Shown here: positions 7,508 through 16,367 of the stretch, piece by piece
Layout: each line of letters begins with the position of its first letter
Position numbering within the stretch: position 1 is the first letter of the stretch
Origin: Micromonospora_J zhanjiangensis
GTDB lineage: Bacteria; Actinomycetota; Actinomycetes; Mycobacteriales; Micromonosporaceae
Reading direction: 5' to 3'
Assembly (NCBI RefSeq): GCF_042650605.1
Contig: NZ_JBHSBN010000023.1
Coordinates: forward strand, 1-64,000
Length of the DNA stretch: 64,000 bases
Position numbers and translations under genes: made by a program
The notes under the pieces: model-generated
The model's input: only the letters and a program-made list of their open reading frames with translations
What the model was told of the DNA's origin: nothing
Databases searched by the model: none

Positions 7508-10500
7508 TCATGCCTTGGCCTTTCGGCCGCGGGCGGCCTTGACCGGTCGCCACGACGTCAGCGCCTCGTCGGTGAGGTGCAGCCGGTTGGTGGTCTCGGC
7601 GAGGAAGCCGGCGTAGATGTCGGCCGGCGAGGCTCCCCACTCCGGGTCGAAGTCGCCGTGCCACTGGCGTACCCAGGGGAGGATTTCACGCAGCCCCGCG
7701 ACCAGCGGCAACAGCCGGTCGGCGGCCCAGCCGTCCTCCTGCTCGCGGGCCACGACCAGGGTGGCCAGGGCCTGGGCCTGTTCGCGGTGGTCCCAGCCGG
7801 CCCAGCCGACCAGCAGCGACGGGTCACCGTCGCGGCTGGCTCCCGGGTACGACACGAAGCGCTCCTTCGGCACGTCGAGCTTGCCCCGGTGCTTCCAGAA
7901 GCTGGCCTTGCGGAAGTCTGCCGAGGTGTACTTCGGCGGCACCGGGATCTGCTTGCGGAACTCCCGCTTCGCCGCCTCGTCGGGCAGCGCGTCCTCCTGC
8001 CGTTGCAGGTCCCAGACCTGCTCCCAGTCGGCCCGCTTGGCCAGCCCGGTGTCCTTGTAGCGCAACGCGGCCAGGTGCGGCACGTGCTCGTCGGCGACCA
8101 GGTCGGCGATCACTTTGCCGAGGTCCTGGCCGGGCGCGTAGAGGTTGGCGACGGTGAGCACGTCCTCGTCGCGGCGCAACTCGTCGGCGAGTTGGTTGGT
8201 GGTCAGCGGACGCGGCTGCTCCAGCCCGTCGACGTGGTGGTACCACAGCTCGCGCGCCTCGCACCGGTCGAGCAGCCAGTCGCGCAACGCCTTGCGCTGC
8301 ATCGCGTCCCAGCCCTCGGTGGCCCACCGCCGCTTGCACTCGGGCCGCTCGATCAGCCCGATGTTGCGGTTACCCTCGATGACCTCGATCCGCCGCCGCA
8401 CGATCGCCTTGTACTCGTCCGACCAGTGCTCCGGCAGCTCGGTGATCGGCGTCGAGGAGTGCCGGGCGAACCACTGCGTCTCCGCCTCGCCGGCCGCCAC
8501 CTTGCGGGCCAACACGATCTCGAATGCCCGCTGCCCCAGGCTGAGCATCGGCGGCCGGACGCTCTCCGGCGCGGTCAGGTCCTCGTCCAGCAGCCCGTAG
8601 AGCGAGTAGACCTGCCAGTCCAACTCCTCCTGCAGGCAGATCATCTGCCCCCGGACGGCATGCCACTCGTAGGCGGCGGCGTCCAGCCGCTCGCGGGTAG
8701 GCACCCCAGAGGCCGCGACCGCCGCCGGACTCACCGTGGCAAGCCGCTGCGCCAGCCCGTCGATCTGCCGAGCAAGCTCTAAAGGGTACGCCGAGGGCAG
8801 CGGAAACTCCTGAAGTTTGGTGCCTGTGAACTCGTATCGTTCCTCCCATGCCTCATCCTGCATGCCTCTACCATTGCCTCCGCCAGCCTTCGGCTGGCTA
8901 ACCTGCTTCAGCCAGAAGCAGGACACCGAGCTGTTTAATACGCCCAGCACCTGGACGTAGTCCTTCTCGGAGGCCAACCCTTCTTTTAGCCTGATCACGG
9001 GGGCAGAATGGTTGAGCACCTCATTTGACCGTCGTAGATAAAAATGATTATGAGTTGTGACAAACGCTAGGCCAATCACTAACTCCGCATTGAGCCTCAT
9101 GCGGGAGAGCATCGTGTACTCATGCCATGACATTCCCCGCCCTTCTCGAGTCTTACCAAATGCCAGCCCAGCTCGGAGCACTGTGCGAAGCTCCCAGAAA
9201 GGGCTGCGAGACTGCTCTTCAAGGGCGACGGAAAGACCAGGGGCGTACGGAAAGAGCGCTGAAATTGGTTCTGAACACCAATCCCGGATTCCGTCGCCAA
9301 TCAAGAAAGGCTTCATCGTCAGCTTCGACCGCCTCCACTGAGGAGGGCCGACCAAATCGGAGGCGTAAGCTTCATCAAATCCCGTAACCGCCATGAAACC
9401 GATCGGGTGAGCAGCTTCGTTAAGCCGACGAGAGGCGCCGACCTCCACCGCAGATATCAGCTCCTTGGCCCCTCCACCACTTAGCGCCCAAGGGTGCTTA
9501 ACCAGGTTGTTGCGAGGTATATCAGCGACGCTAACCCACTCAGACTCGCTGCCGGGCTCGTCAGCTTGATCCACAATCGCTCGCCACACAGGCGCAGTTT
9601 CCGGATTTATCGGAACACTCGGCTCGCCACGTATGCCCATTACGACCCGAACGACATTTGTGCGGTTAGGCCTACGAGCGCGACCGACCAATAGAACGGT
9701 AGGCGTGCCATGACCAGGAATATACGCACCCGAAGTGTCGATGATACGAGTCAACTCAACACAACTCGCAAAGTATTCTTCAATCAACTTCTTGCCGAAT
9801 TCGCGTTTCATAAATGAATTCGAAGTAATTTGACCAACAAAACCCGAGCTACTTCCGCTAGATATCGCAAGCTCAAAAAATCTCTGCGCAAAAGGCGCAG
9901 ACAATGAATACTTCATATGGCATACGGGATAAATCTTGCGATAAAGCAGATTGAGCGCTTTGTCTCTAACGGTTACATACGGGGGGTTTCCAACAACTAC
10001 ATGGTACCGACCTTCCTCAAGTATGCCCCGGTACTCGTGAGCATCGTAGGTCGCGTTCGAGCTACCAAAAAGGGCCAACTGCTCAGTCTTAACGAGAGAG
10101 TCCCCTACGGCTAACCGAATGGGAAATAGGTAACGGGTTGAATCTGCGAGGGCCTTGATGTTGCATGCGCGAAGGGCGGCAACCAAGAGCCGGAACCGGG
10201 CAATGGCGACGGCGAAGGGGTTGATGTCGACCCCATGCACGGCGTCGAGTACGAGACGTACCCGCTCGTACGGCTCACGGTTAGGGGCGTGACGCTCCCA
10301 CTCCTTGAGTAAGCGGTGGAAGGTGCCGAGGACGAAATGGCCCGAGCCACATGTCGGGTCAATCATCTTAATCACATCGTGGCCGAACTCGTCGATCGCC
10401 GGCGTGAGTGTCAGGTCAAGAATGAACTCCTCCACGAACTCCGGGGTCTGGAGCAGAGCATAGGTCTTCTTGGCGTACTCGGAGAGGTCCTGGTAAAGAT

Positions 10501-11053
10501 CGCCGAGGAAGCGGGTGTCCCACTCGGGATCGGTGAAGTCGTGAGCCAGATCGCCGGCCTCGCCGCGTCGACGCCAGAAGGCGATTAGATTTTTCGCCTC
10601 GTCGTGCGACAGCGGGATTTGGTAGAGCGGGTTGTGCCCTTTGTCGAACAGCGACTTGCCAGCCTCGGTACTTGAGATGGCCTCAAAGCCCTCATGGAGC
10701 CAACCACGCAGCGTCTCGTTGGGGCGCTCGCGGAAGAACTGCGCCTCGGCCTCCTCTGCGAGGACCAGGCGGTCCCCCGGCCCGGCCAGGTAGGGGTCCA
10801 GCAGCAGACCGTTGTCCTCGCAGAAGCGTACGAAGACAGTGCCGAGCACCCACGCAACGGCGACCTGGGTGACCCGCTCGTTCCGCCAGGCTGCCCACGT
10901 GGCGGCGGTGCGTCCGACCTTGAAGGCGCGGTCGTACTCGGCGCGCAGCTTGATGCGCACCTCCTCGACCGACTCAGCCTGCTCCCGCAGGTCTTTTTCC
11001 AGGTTCTTGACCTGCTTCTGCAGGTCGGACAGGAGCAGCTTCCGATCGATCAC
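7508..11053 (-). CDS. pglX: BREX type 2 adenine-specific DNA methyltransferase PglX
   Basis: A 1181-residue protein, close to the length of the Streptomyces PglX. It has an N-terminal coiled coil (residues 5-40), then KVGRTAATWAAWRNERVTQVAVAWV typical of PglX, the SAM motif DPTCGSGHF (about 232-240) and the N6-adenine catalytic motif NPPY (356-359). A variable middle region follows, then the conserved PglX C-terminus. Known function of the family: it methylates host DNA within BREX/Pgl phage resistance, with PglW, PglY and PglZ. The ATG at 11053 is the natural start. The middle third, about residues 310-725, is clearly less GC-rich than both ends, suggesting exchange of the target-recognition part. 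The frame is intact. Confidence 0.9.
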   Translation of the reverse strand: MIDRKLLLSDLQKQVKNLEKDLREQAESVEEVRIKLRAEYDRAFKVGRTAATWAAWRNERVTQVAVAWVLGTVFVRFCEDNGLLLDPYLAGPGDRLVLAEEAEAQFFRERPNETLRGWLHEGFEAISSTEAGKSLFDKGHNPLYQIPLSHDEAKNLIAFWRRRGEAGDLAHDFTDPEWDTRFLGDLYQDLSEYAKKTYALLQTPEFVEEFILDLTLTPAIDEFGHDVIKMIDPTCGSGHFVLGTFHRLLKEWERHAPNREPYERVRLVLDAVHGVDINPFAVAIARFRLLVAALRACNIKALADSTRYLFPIRLAVGDSLVKTEQLALFGSSNATYDAHEYRGILEEGRYHVVVGNPPYVTVRDKALNLLYRKIYPVCHMKYSLSAPFAQRFFELAISSGSSSGFVGQITSNSFMKREFGKKLIEEYFASCVELTRIIDTSGAYIPGHGTPTVLLVGRARRPNRTNVVRVVMGIRGEPSVPINPETAPVWRAIVDQADEPGSESEWVSVADIPRNNLVKHPWALSGGGAKELISAVEVGASRRLNEAAHPIGFMAVTGFDEAYASDLVGPPQWRRSKLTMKPFLIGDGIRDWCSEPISALFPYAPGLSVALEEQSRSPFWELRTVLRAGLAFGKTREGRGMSWHEYTMLSRMRLNAELVIGLAFVTTHNHFYLRRSNEVLNHSAPVIRLKEGLASEKDYVQVLGVLNSSVSCFWLKQVSQPKAGGGNGRGMQDEAWEERYEFTGTKLQEFPLPSAYPLELARQIDGLAQRLATVSPAAVAASGVPTRERLDAAAYEWHAVRGQMICLQEELDWQVYSLYGLLDEDLTAPESVRPPMLSLGQRAFEIVLARKVAAGEAETQWFARHSSTPITELPEHWSDEYKAIVRRRIEVIEGNRNIGLIERPECKRRWATEGWDAMQRKALRDWLLDRCEARELWYHHVDGLEQPRPLTTNQLADELRRDEDVLTVANLYAPGQDLGKVIADLVADEHVPHLAALRYKDTGLAKRADWEQVWDLQRQEDALPDEAAKREFRKQIPVPPKYTSADFRKASFWKHRGKLDVPKERFVSYPGASRDGDPSLLVGWAGWDHREQAQALATLVVAREQEDGWAADRLLPLVAGLREILPWVRQWHGDFDPEWGASPADIYAGFLAETTNRLHLTDEALTSWRPVKAARGRKAKA

Positions 11054-11125
11054 CCGGAGACTCTAGCCGTCCCGTTGACGCGACGTAGCCACCCGCCAGG
11101 GCAGAAAATCTGGCGGACTTGCCAC

Positions 11126-11674
11126 CTACAGCAGCCCGTGGCGTCGTGCGTAGCCGCCGAACTCCGCTCCCGTGCAGGGCAAGCGGGCACCCGTCGCCCG
11201 AAGCGCGTCGATGAGATTCCCAGCGCCGAACTCTGCCAGTTTCCCGTCTCGGCAGGCTCGGGCCAACAGCCAGATCGTGCCGTGCACATCCGCTCCGTAC
11301 TTGCGCGCCACCCGCGTCGCATCCCGATCGTCGGTGAGGGCGACACCGGCGCGCAGCTCTGCGGCGGCGATCACTGACGCTTCCCCGAGGTCCCGGTCAC
11401 CTGCTCCGAGCCGGGTTGCCCACTTCATGAAGCACTTGATCTCGGCGAGGGTGTCCAACTGCTCGACGTTGAGCCAGTCCACGCCGAACGCGACGGACAA
11501 CGCCGGATACGCCGCCGAGCCTGCCCGCAGCTCTTCGATGACGGCCCTCGTCGTCCAGCACTCCGAATCGACAAGTAGGTCTTGCAACTCGTCGAACCGG
11601 TCTGCCTTGACGAACTGACTGAGGCACATCGTGTCGAGCACCAGCACGCGCGTCGGATTCGACGGCATGGTCAC
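11126..11674 (-). CDS. PIN-like nuclease domain protein
   Basis: A 182-residue protein with the acidic pattern of PIN-domain ribonucleases: VLVLDTMCLSQF at residues 10-21, a central Glu pair VIEELRAG, GDRDLGEASVIAAA near residue 100 and ALTDDRDA near 117. The gene starts with GTG overlapping the stop of the HTH-ImmA gene (GTGA); an ATG two codons in is an alternative. PIN proteins are often toxins, and here the partner is not a classical antitoxin but an HTH-metallopeptidase. Such pairs are common in actinobacterial defence islands, where the peptidase is thought to release control on a signal. Toxicity is inferred, not shown. Confidence 0.7.
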   Translation of the reverse strand: MTMPSNPTRVLVLDTMCLSQFVKADRFDELQDLLVDSECWTTRAVIEELRAGSAAYPALSVAFGVDWLNVEQLDTLAEIKCFMKWATRLGAGDRDLGEASVIAAAELRAGVALTDDRDATRVARKYGADVHGTIWLLARACRDGKLAEFGAGNLIDALRATGARLPCTGAEFGGYARRHGLL

Positions 11675-12771
11675 GGCTCGATCTCCAGTTCGTCGATGGC
11701 GGGCAAATCTACGTCAGTTATCTGCCCGTGCATCAGCTCCACGGCCCTCGCCCGGGTGATGAAGCTCTCCCGCCATGCTTCCATGACGGCGTGGGCGTAG
11801 ATCGGAGGCACGCGCACCGAGCCGAGATCCGGCTGAGGAACCCAGCCGAGCGCCTCCATGAACTCGGCGCGCGTCGGACGGGACTGATTCCACTCGATCC
11901 GGGTCGCCTCGTCGATCAGAGCCGCCCGGGTCGCCTGCCGCAGCGCCAGCGACCACGACACCCGGTATCGGGCCGCCAGCTTCACCAACAGGTCGCGGTC
12001 AAGGCCGCCCGGCTCGTCGGCGGCAGATTGCAACGCCGGTACGGGGAGCAGCAACTCGGCAGCGAATGCGTCGATGCCACCTTCTCGCTCGGCCCGCGAC
12101 GCATGCACGCCGAGATCGCTCGAATACTCGTCGCCGATCACGAGATGCCCCAGTTCGTGCGCCGCAGTAGCGCGCCGCCGGCCCGGATCTCCGGTGGTGC
12201 TGACCACGGCCACTGCCAGGTCGCCGTCGACCAAGGATGCCCCGTCACCGGGTACATCGGTGACAAGGACGAACTGGCCGCCGCGCTCGCACACATCCAC
12301 CACGCTGCCGATCGGCTCATCACCGAGGTCGAGTTGCCGGCGTACCCAATGGGCCGCATCCCTGGCGTCGGCCTCCGACGTGACGGTGCCGGGGTAGCGC
12401 AGGAATGGCTGTGGTCGCAGCACGCCGTAGTCGACGACCTGTCGGACCTCGCGCAGCCACTCGGCGAGCGCAATCTCCAGCCGCTGCGAGGCGCGCGACA
12501 CGTCCGAATCGCTGTCCTCGGTGATCTGAGCAGACCGGCGGGACAGCACCTCCGGGCGGGGCGCGATCAGGTAGTCCATCGAGACTTGAAGCGCCGACGC
12601 CAGCCTCGACAACTCCAGGGCGTCCAGCCGTCGGGTGCCCGCCTCCACCTTGGCGAGCATCGTGCGGTCCAGACCGATGACGCGGGCCAGATCGTTCTGC
12701 GACATGCCGAGCGCCAACCGCACCTGCCGGACCTGGTCCCCGACAGCACTCCACTCAAGCTCCCCAGCCAT
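11671..12771 (-). CDS. XRE-family HTH regulator fused to ImmA/IrrE metallopeptidase
   Basis: A 366-residue two-domain protein. Residues about 12-67 are a Cro/CI helix-turn-helix (LGMSQNDLARVIGLDRTML). Residues about 150-300 are an ImmA/IrrE-type zinc peptidase with HELGH at 205-209 and a following IDAFAAELLLPV. In this family the peptidase cuts a repressor, often its own partner, after DNA damage or phage signals. It is first in a two-gene unit with the PIN protein. The ATG at 12771 (MAGELEWS) is chosen over an upstream frame with Cys-rich non-homologous residues. Confidence 0.82.
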   Translation of the reverse strand: MAGELEWSAVGDQVRQVRLALGMSQNDLARVIGLDRTMLAKVEAGTRRLDALELSRLASALQVSMDYLIAPRPEVLSRRSAQITEDSDSDVSRASQRLEIALAEWLREVRQVVDYGVLRPQPFLRYPGTVTSEADARDAAHWVRRQLDLGDEPIGSVVDVCERGGQFVLVTDVPGDGASLVDGDLAVAVVSTTGDPGRRRATAAHELGHLVIGDEYSSDLGVHASRAEREGGIDAFAAELLLPVPALQSAADEPGGLDRDLLVKLAARYRVSWSLALRQATRAALIDEATRIEWNQSRPTRAEFMEALGWVPQPDLGSVRVPPIYAHAVMEAWRESFITRARAVELMHGQITDVDLPAIDELEIEP

Positions 12772-12829
12772 GGTGCGATAATCGCACACCTCGCACCCCG
12801 TCAACGGTTAGACCGTCACCTCTGGAAAG

Positions 12830-13069
12830 TCACGGCTCCCGCATCCAGAGTTTGGGCTCGTTCACGAAGATGCCCTTGCCTTGGTGCCGCCAGATGACCC
12901 GCAACGCTTCCAGCCGGACGAAGACCTGTTTGATCGTCGACGGGCTGACGTCATACATCGTGGCGAGTTGGGCGATCGAGGGCAGCTTCTCCCCCGGCCG
13001 GTACTTCTTCGCCCGGATGTCGGCCGTGATCTCGTCGGCGATGCGGATGTAGTCAGCAGTGATCGGCAT
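12830..13069 (-). CDS. Small GntR-family transcriptional regulator (winged helix only)
   Basis: A 79-residue protein consisting of just the GntR winged helix: YIRIADEITADIRAKKY, PGEKLPSIAQLA, VSPSTIKQVFVRLEALRVI and the wing HQGKGIFV. No ligand-binding domain follows, as in the short regulators often found in actinomycete integrative elements. The ATG at 13069 has GGGAGAG seven bases upstream. It is divergent from the DivIVA-like gene, and the space between holds a palindrome GAGACGTCTC that could be its operator. Confidence 0.78.
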   Translation of the reverse strand: MPITADYIRIADEITADIRAKKYRPGEKLPSIAQLATMYDVSPSTIKQVFVRLEALRVIWRHQGKGIFVNEPKLWMREP

Positions 13070-13107
13070 GTCTCTCCCTGCGTGGCACGCCAATTTGATC
13101 ACGCATG

Positions 13108-13117
13108 GAGACGTCTC
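13108..13117. promoter_or_regulatory. Perfect palindrome GAGACGTCTC, possible GntR operator
   Basis: A 10-bp perfect palindrome 39 bases upstream of the GntR start. The position fits autoregulation, but the sequence is not the usual GTnGTACnAC-type GntR site, so this is only a candidate. Confidence 0.3.
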
Positions 13118-13130
13118 GACAACTCTGCGT

Positions 13131-13159
13131 TTGACTCAGATGACTGGGACAGCTAAGTT
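13131..13159 (+). promoter_or_regulatory. Sigma-70-type promoter for the DivIVA-like gene
   Basis: TTGACT (13131-13136), a 17-base spacer and TAAGTT (13154-13159), which matches the actinobacterial TAnnnT -10 pattern. The predicted start near 13166 would leave a leader of about 220 bases. The 319-bp space between the GntR and DivIVA-like starts holds only this and the palindrome as far as I can see. Confidence 0.5.
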
Positions 13160-13388
13160 TGCGTCTGAGCCTCTCCTCGCGTGGCAACGATGAACGGCTC
13201 ATCCCCTGGTCGGGGCGGGTTGTACGGCCCGTCCCGACCACCCGAGAGGCTCTGTCTCGCCGTACCGCCGAATTGAGGCTGCGGAGGGGCGGAGCGGGCG
13301 GGGCGTCCGCCACCGGCAGGCGGACGGCCCGCCCTTCCAGCACAGACCCCCGAGAGGACCACCGACAACAGCACAGGAAAGGACCGAG

Positions 13389-13682
13389 GTGGCCCAGGTC
13401 TCCCGCGGCGGCCGGATCTACCGATCCGGCGGCCCGACCCGGCTGACCCCCTACGAGATCCGAACCCGGGAGTTCACCGCGCGCCGCCGCGGTGTCGACC
13501 CCGATCAGGTACGCGAGTTCCAGCACCAGGTCGCCGACGAACTCGCCGACCTGCACCAGGCGGTACGCCTGCTCGGCACCGAGAACGACCGCCTCAAGCG
13601 GGTCCTGCGCGACTGGCAGATCATGCACGCCCGGCAGTGCGAGGACCAGCCGGACGACCGGCCGAACCGGGGGCACTGGTGA
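13389..13682 (+). CDS. DivIVA-domain coiled-coil protein
   Basis: A 97-residue protein. The segment RLTPYEIRTREFTARRRG (about residues 18-35) followed by VDPDQVREF and a coiled coil with ENDRLKR is the DivIVA N-terminal domain plus a short coiled coil. DivIVA proteins mark curved membrane at poles, but short versions like this are found in mobile or accessory loci with unknown roles. The GTG start has AGGAAAGGA upstream. It overlaps the next gene by 4 bp (GTGA), and that gene is the one split by the group II intron. Confidence 0.7.
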   Translation: MAQVSRGGRIYRSGGPTRLTPYEIRTREFTARRRGVDPDQVREFQHQVADELADLHQAVRLLGTENDRLKRVLRDWQIMHARQCEDQPDDRPNRGHW

Positions 13683-13831
13683 CCGCGACCTTCCAGCCGC
13701 GACCCGGTGACCTGCTCGTCATCGACGGCCGGGCGTCGGTGCAGTTCGCCGGCGATTGCGCCCTGCTGTTCCGGGTCACCACCGTGTCCGAGAGACCGAC
13801 CTACCACGGCTGGATCTGGCTCACCGGTTAC
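13679..13831 (+). CDS. Small unknown protein, 5' exon (split by group II intron)
   Basis: The first 51 codons of a small protein (PRPGDLLVIDGRASVQFAGD ... TYHGWIWLTGY). The GTG start overlaps the DivIVA-like stop. The reading frame is broken at 13831/13832, a codon boundary, where the intron's GTGCG begins. Joining 13831 to 16002 restores one frame of 133 residues. I know no function. Without splicing, the frame would run on into the intron and stop at 13912 after 26 unrelated residues. Confidence 0.75.
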
Positions 13832-14430
13832 GTGCGCCACGAGGCGCTATTCGATCGAGTGGAGGTGGGAGACCTGCACCGATGTCCTGTCGTGGTAGGG
13901 CATCGAAGCTGAGGGCAGTCTGATCTTTGGGAATGCGGGGATTGGGCGGGAAGCAGCCCTGACAAAGTCGTGACGGGCCGAGACTGCCAGGCGGTTCGGG
14001 TTCGGCAAGCGAGACGCGAAGGTGTACGTGAAGGAACCGGCGGTAAAGCTCCTTAAGTGAATACGCCGACTCAAATCTGGTGGATAGGGGTCGGTCAGCG
14101 GTCAGGCTCCTTTGATTTGTAGCTGTTGAGGGAGTCACCCGAGGGGTTTGTAACCGCTCGCTCGGGTGGGGGCGGGGAAAGTCCACGGCGTACCCGCGTC
14201 GAGGGCCGCAGGGGCAGAGTCGGGCGCCTCACGCGTCGATCGATCGGTAGTGAACGTGGGAACCATCTGGTGTGGACCCGCCGCACTCACGGCCAGTGGG
14301 GGTGGAGATGGGAGGGCTCGTTGCCGGCCGGGGCGTCAGATGGGGCGGAGTCCGCGTAGTAGTCCGAGGTCGGGAAAGCCGGCCACATGGCGAAGGCGGA
14401 CAGCAGGTTACGTGCAGAGAGGAGATTGTC

Positions 14431-15882
14431 ATGCCAGGAGACACGTTGGTGAAGACCGACGTTCCGTGGATGGTGTCCGAGGATGCCGTGTCACGGGTAC
14501 TGGAGATTCAGGCCAAACTGCATCGGTGGGCGGCACGGGATGCGTCTGCCAGGTTCGATGATCTGTTCAATCTCGTTGTTGATCCCGCGTTCCTTGCGGT
14601 GGCGTGGGGTCGAGTCAGTGGTAACACCGGAGGGCGCACGGCGGGGGTGGACGGCTGGTCCGCCCGCCACGTCGAGGCGCACTACGGGGTGGAACCCTTC
14701 CTGAGCACGATCCGGGAGGTGGTGCGTTCGGGGCAGTTCCGGCCCCGACCGGTGCGGGAGCGTCTGATCCCGAAACCGGGCGGGAAGAAACGCCGGCTGG
14801 GTATCCCGACCATCGTCGACCGGGTGGTGCAGGCGGCGCTGAAGTTGGTCCTGGAGCCGATCTTCGAGGCGGACTTCCATCCGTGCTCGTTTGGCTTCCG
14901 GCCCGGCCGACGCGCCCAGGACGCGATCGCCGAGATCCATTTCTTCACCTCCCGCGCCTACGAGTGGGTGTTGGAGGCGGACATCGAGGCGTGTTTCGAC
15001 TCGATCGACCACACGGCCCTGATGGACCGAGTGCGCACACGAGTCGGAGACAAACGAGTCCTGGCGTTGGTGAAAGCCTTCCTCAAAGCTGGTGTCCTCA
15101 CCGAGACCGGCGACCGGGAAGCGACAATCACCGGCACACCGCAGGGAGGGATCCTCTCACCACTGCTGGCCAACATCGCCCTGTCGATACTCGACGACCA
15201 TATACACGGGTATTGGCAGTCAACGGCGATGTCGACCGAATCGCGGCGGCAGAAACGACGGCTCAAAGGACTGCCGAACTGGCGGCTGGTGCGTTACGCG
15301 GATGACTTCGTCATTCTCGTCACCGGCACCCGTGAGCACGCCGAACAGCTCCGAGACGAGGTCGCCGTGGCCCTGGCACCGATGGGCCTACGCCTGTCAC
15401 CTGCCAAAACCGCGGTGGTTCATATCGACGAAGGCTTCGACTTCCTCGACTTCCGCATCCAGCGGCACCGTAAGCGAGGCACGAACAAATCGTATGTCTA
15501 CACCTACCCGGCCAAGAAAGCCCTCAAGGCGGCCACGGCCAAGGCGCGGACCCTGACGCGCCGCAACGCGTCACACGACCTGGCCGGACTACTCCGGCGA
15601 GTCAACGCCACCACCCGAGAATGGGCCAACTACTTCAAATACGGAGTGTCGAAAGCGACCTTCAACTACCTCGGCCACTTCACCTGGCAGCGGGTAGCGT
15701 ACTGGATCCGCAAACAACACCCCGGACTGACGTGGAAGGCCCTACGACGGCGGTACATGCCCGGATGGGTACCCACCGCCGACGGGATCACCCTGTTCAA
15801 CCCAGCGTCCACCACGGTCAGCCGGTACCGATACCGGGGCAAGATCCCGACCCCCTGGGCGGCGCGCAACGCCAACACCTGA
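14431..15882 (+). CDS. ltrA: Group II intron reverse transcriptase/maturase
   Basis: A 483-residue intron-encoded protein. Reverse transcriptase blocks are seen in order: IPKPGGKKRRLGIPTIVDRV, SFGFRPGRRAQDAI, VLEADIEACFDSIDH, GTPQGGILSPLLANI and the active site RYADDFVIL. The maturase X domain follows (REWANYFKYG, WQRVAYWIRKQHP). I see no HNH endonuclease motif at the C-terminus, so mobility probably relies on the RT and maturase alone. It helps splice and reinsert its own intron. The ATG at 14431 has GAGAGGAG upstream; the longer open frame lies in the ribozyme part. Confidence 0.93.
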   Translation: MPGDTLVKTDVPWMVSEDAVSRVLEIQAKLHRWAARDASARFDDLFNLVVDPAFLAVAWGRVSGNTGGRTAGVDGWSARHVEAHYGVEPFLSTIREVVRSGQFRPRPVRERLIPKPGGKKRRLGIPTIVDRVVQAALKLVLEPIFEADFHPCSFGFRPGRRAQDAIAEIHFFTSRAYEWVLEADIEACFDSIDHTALMDRVRTRVGDKRVLALVKAFLKAGVLTETGDREATITGTPQGGILSPLLANIALSILDDHIHGYWQSTAMSTESRRQKRRLKGLPNWRLVRYADDFVILVTGTREHAEQLRDEVAVALAPMGLRLSPAKTAVVHIDEGFDFLDFRIQRHRKRGTNKSYVYTYPAKKALKAATAKARTLTRRNASHDLAGLLRRVNATTREWANYFKYGVSKATFNYLGHFTWQRVAYWIRKQHPGLTWKALRRRYMPGWVPTADGITLFNPASTTVSRYRYRGKIPTPWAARNANT

Positions 15883-15904
15883 CCCACCGGCAGGAACCTG
15901 TGGA

Positions 15905-15938
15905 GAGCCGGATGCCCGGAAACGGGCACGTCCGGTTC
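15905..15938 (+). ncRNA. Group II intron domain V
   Basis: A 34-base catalytic hairpin: the AGC triad at 15906-15908, a GGAAAC-type loop and the matching CCGGTTC end. Length and layout are those of bacterial domain V. Confidence 0.9.
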
Positions 15939-16001
15939 GGGAGGCGGGCCAGGGAAACGGACCGGCCGAAAGGCCGAGAACGCGCCCTGGCCCGACCTCA
16001 C

Positions 16002-16250
16002 GTGCTCGACCGGTCCGGCCGCGCCACCGACAAGCGCGAGATCTTCGTCCAACTCACCGGCCTCCGCCGCGCCCCTGCCGCCACCGCGCCCACCGAACGC
16101 GGACGGCACCCGGCCGCACCGGCCCGTCGCTCCGCCGAACCACCGGGGCAACCCGCTGCCAACCGCGAGAAGCGCCGCGACTTCGTCGACTGGTTCAAGT
16201 CCGGTGGCCCGCCCGAGCTGCATAGAATTGCGAGAAACCCTCCCAACTAG
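16002..16250 (+). CDS. Small unknown protein, 3' exon
   Basis: The continuation of the split gene: VLDRSGRATDKREIFVQLTG followed by a Pro/Ala/Arg-rich linker and DFVDWFKSGG, ending in TAG at 16248-16250. The first codon GTG directly continues the TGY of the 5' exon. The joined strand WIWLTGYVLDRSG reads as one beta-rich segment, which supports the exon junction. It has no start codon or ribosome site of its own that would suggest independent translation. Confidence 0.72.
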   Translation: MLDRSGRATDKREIFVQLTGLRRAPAATAPTERGRHPAAPARRSAEPPGQPAANREKRRDFVDWFKSGGPPELHRIARNPPN

Positions 16251-16367
16251 ACCGATCATGTTAATTATCGAGTCGGGTCGGGCGTCCTTGACAGTGATGT
16301 CTGCGACGGCATACTGGGCTTTGCTCAGCATCCCGGTTGTGAGCCGTTCCAGCAGATGCGGTGATCC

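Larger units (their letters stand above)
13832..16001 (+). mobile_element. Group II intron with reverse transcriptase/maturase
   Basis: A 2170-base group II intron. The 5' end is GTGCGCC, matching the GTGYG consensus, and the 3' end is ...CTCAC, matching the AY rule. Domain V is at 15905-15938, with GAGCCGG, a GAAA-type loop and CCGGTTC. Domain VI (15939-16001) folds as a GGGCCAGGG / CCCTGGCCC stem. The intron-encoded protein lies in domain IV. The insertion is exactly between two codons of a host gene, and both ends are intact, so the element may be splicing-competent. The long 5' part before the protein gene holds the ribozyme domains I-III. Confidence 0.92.
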
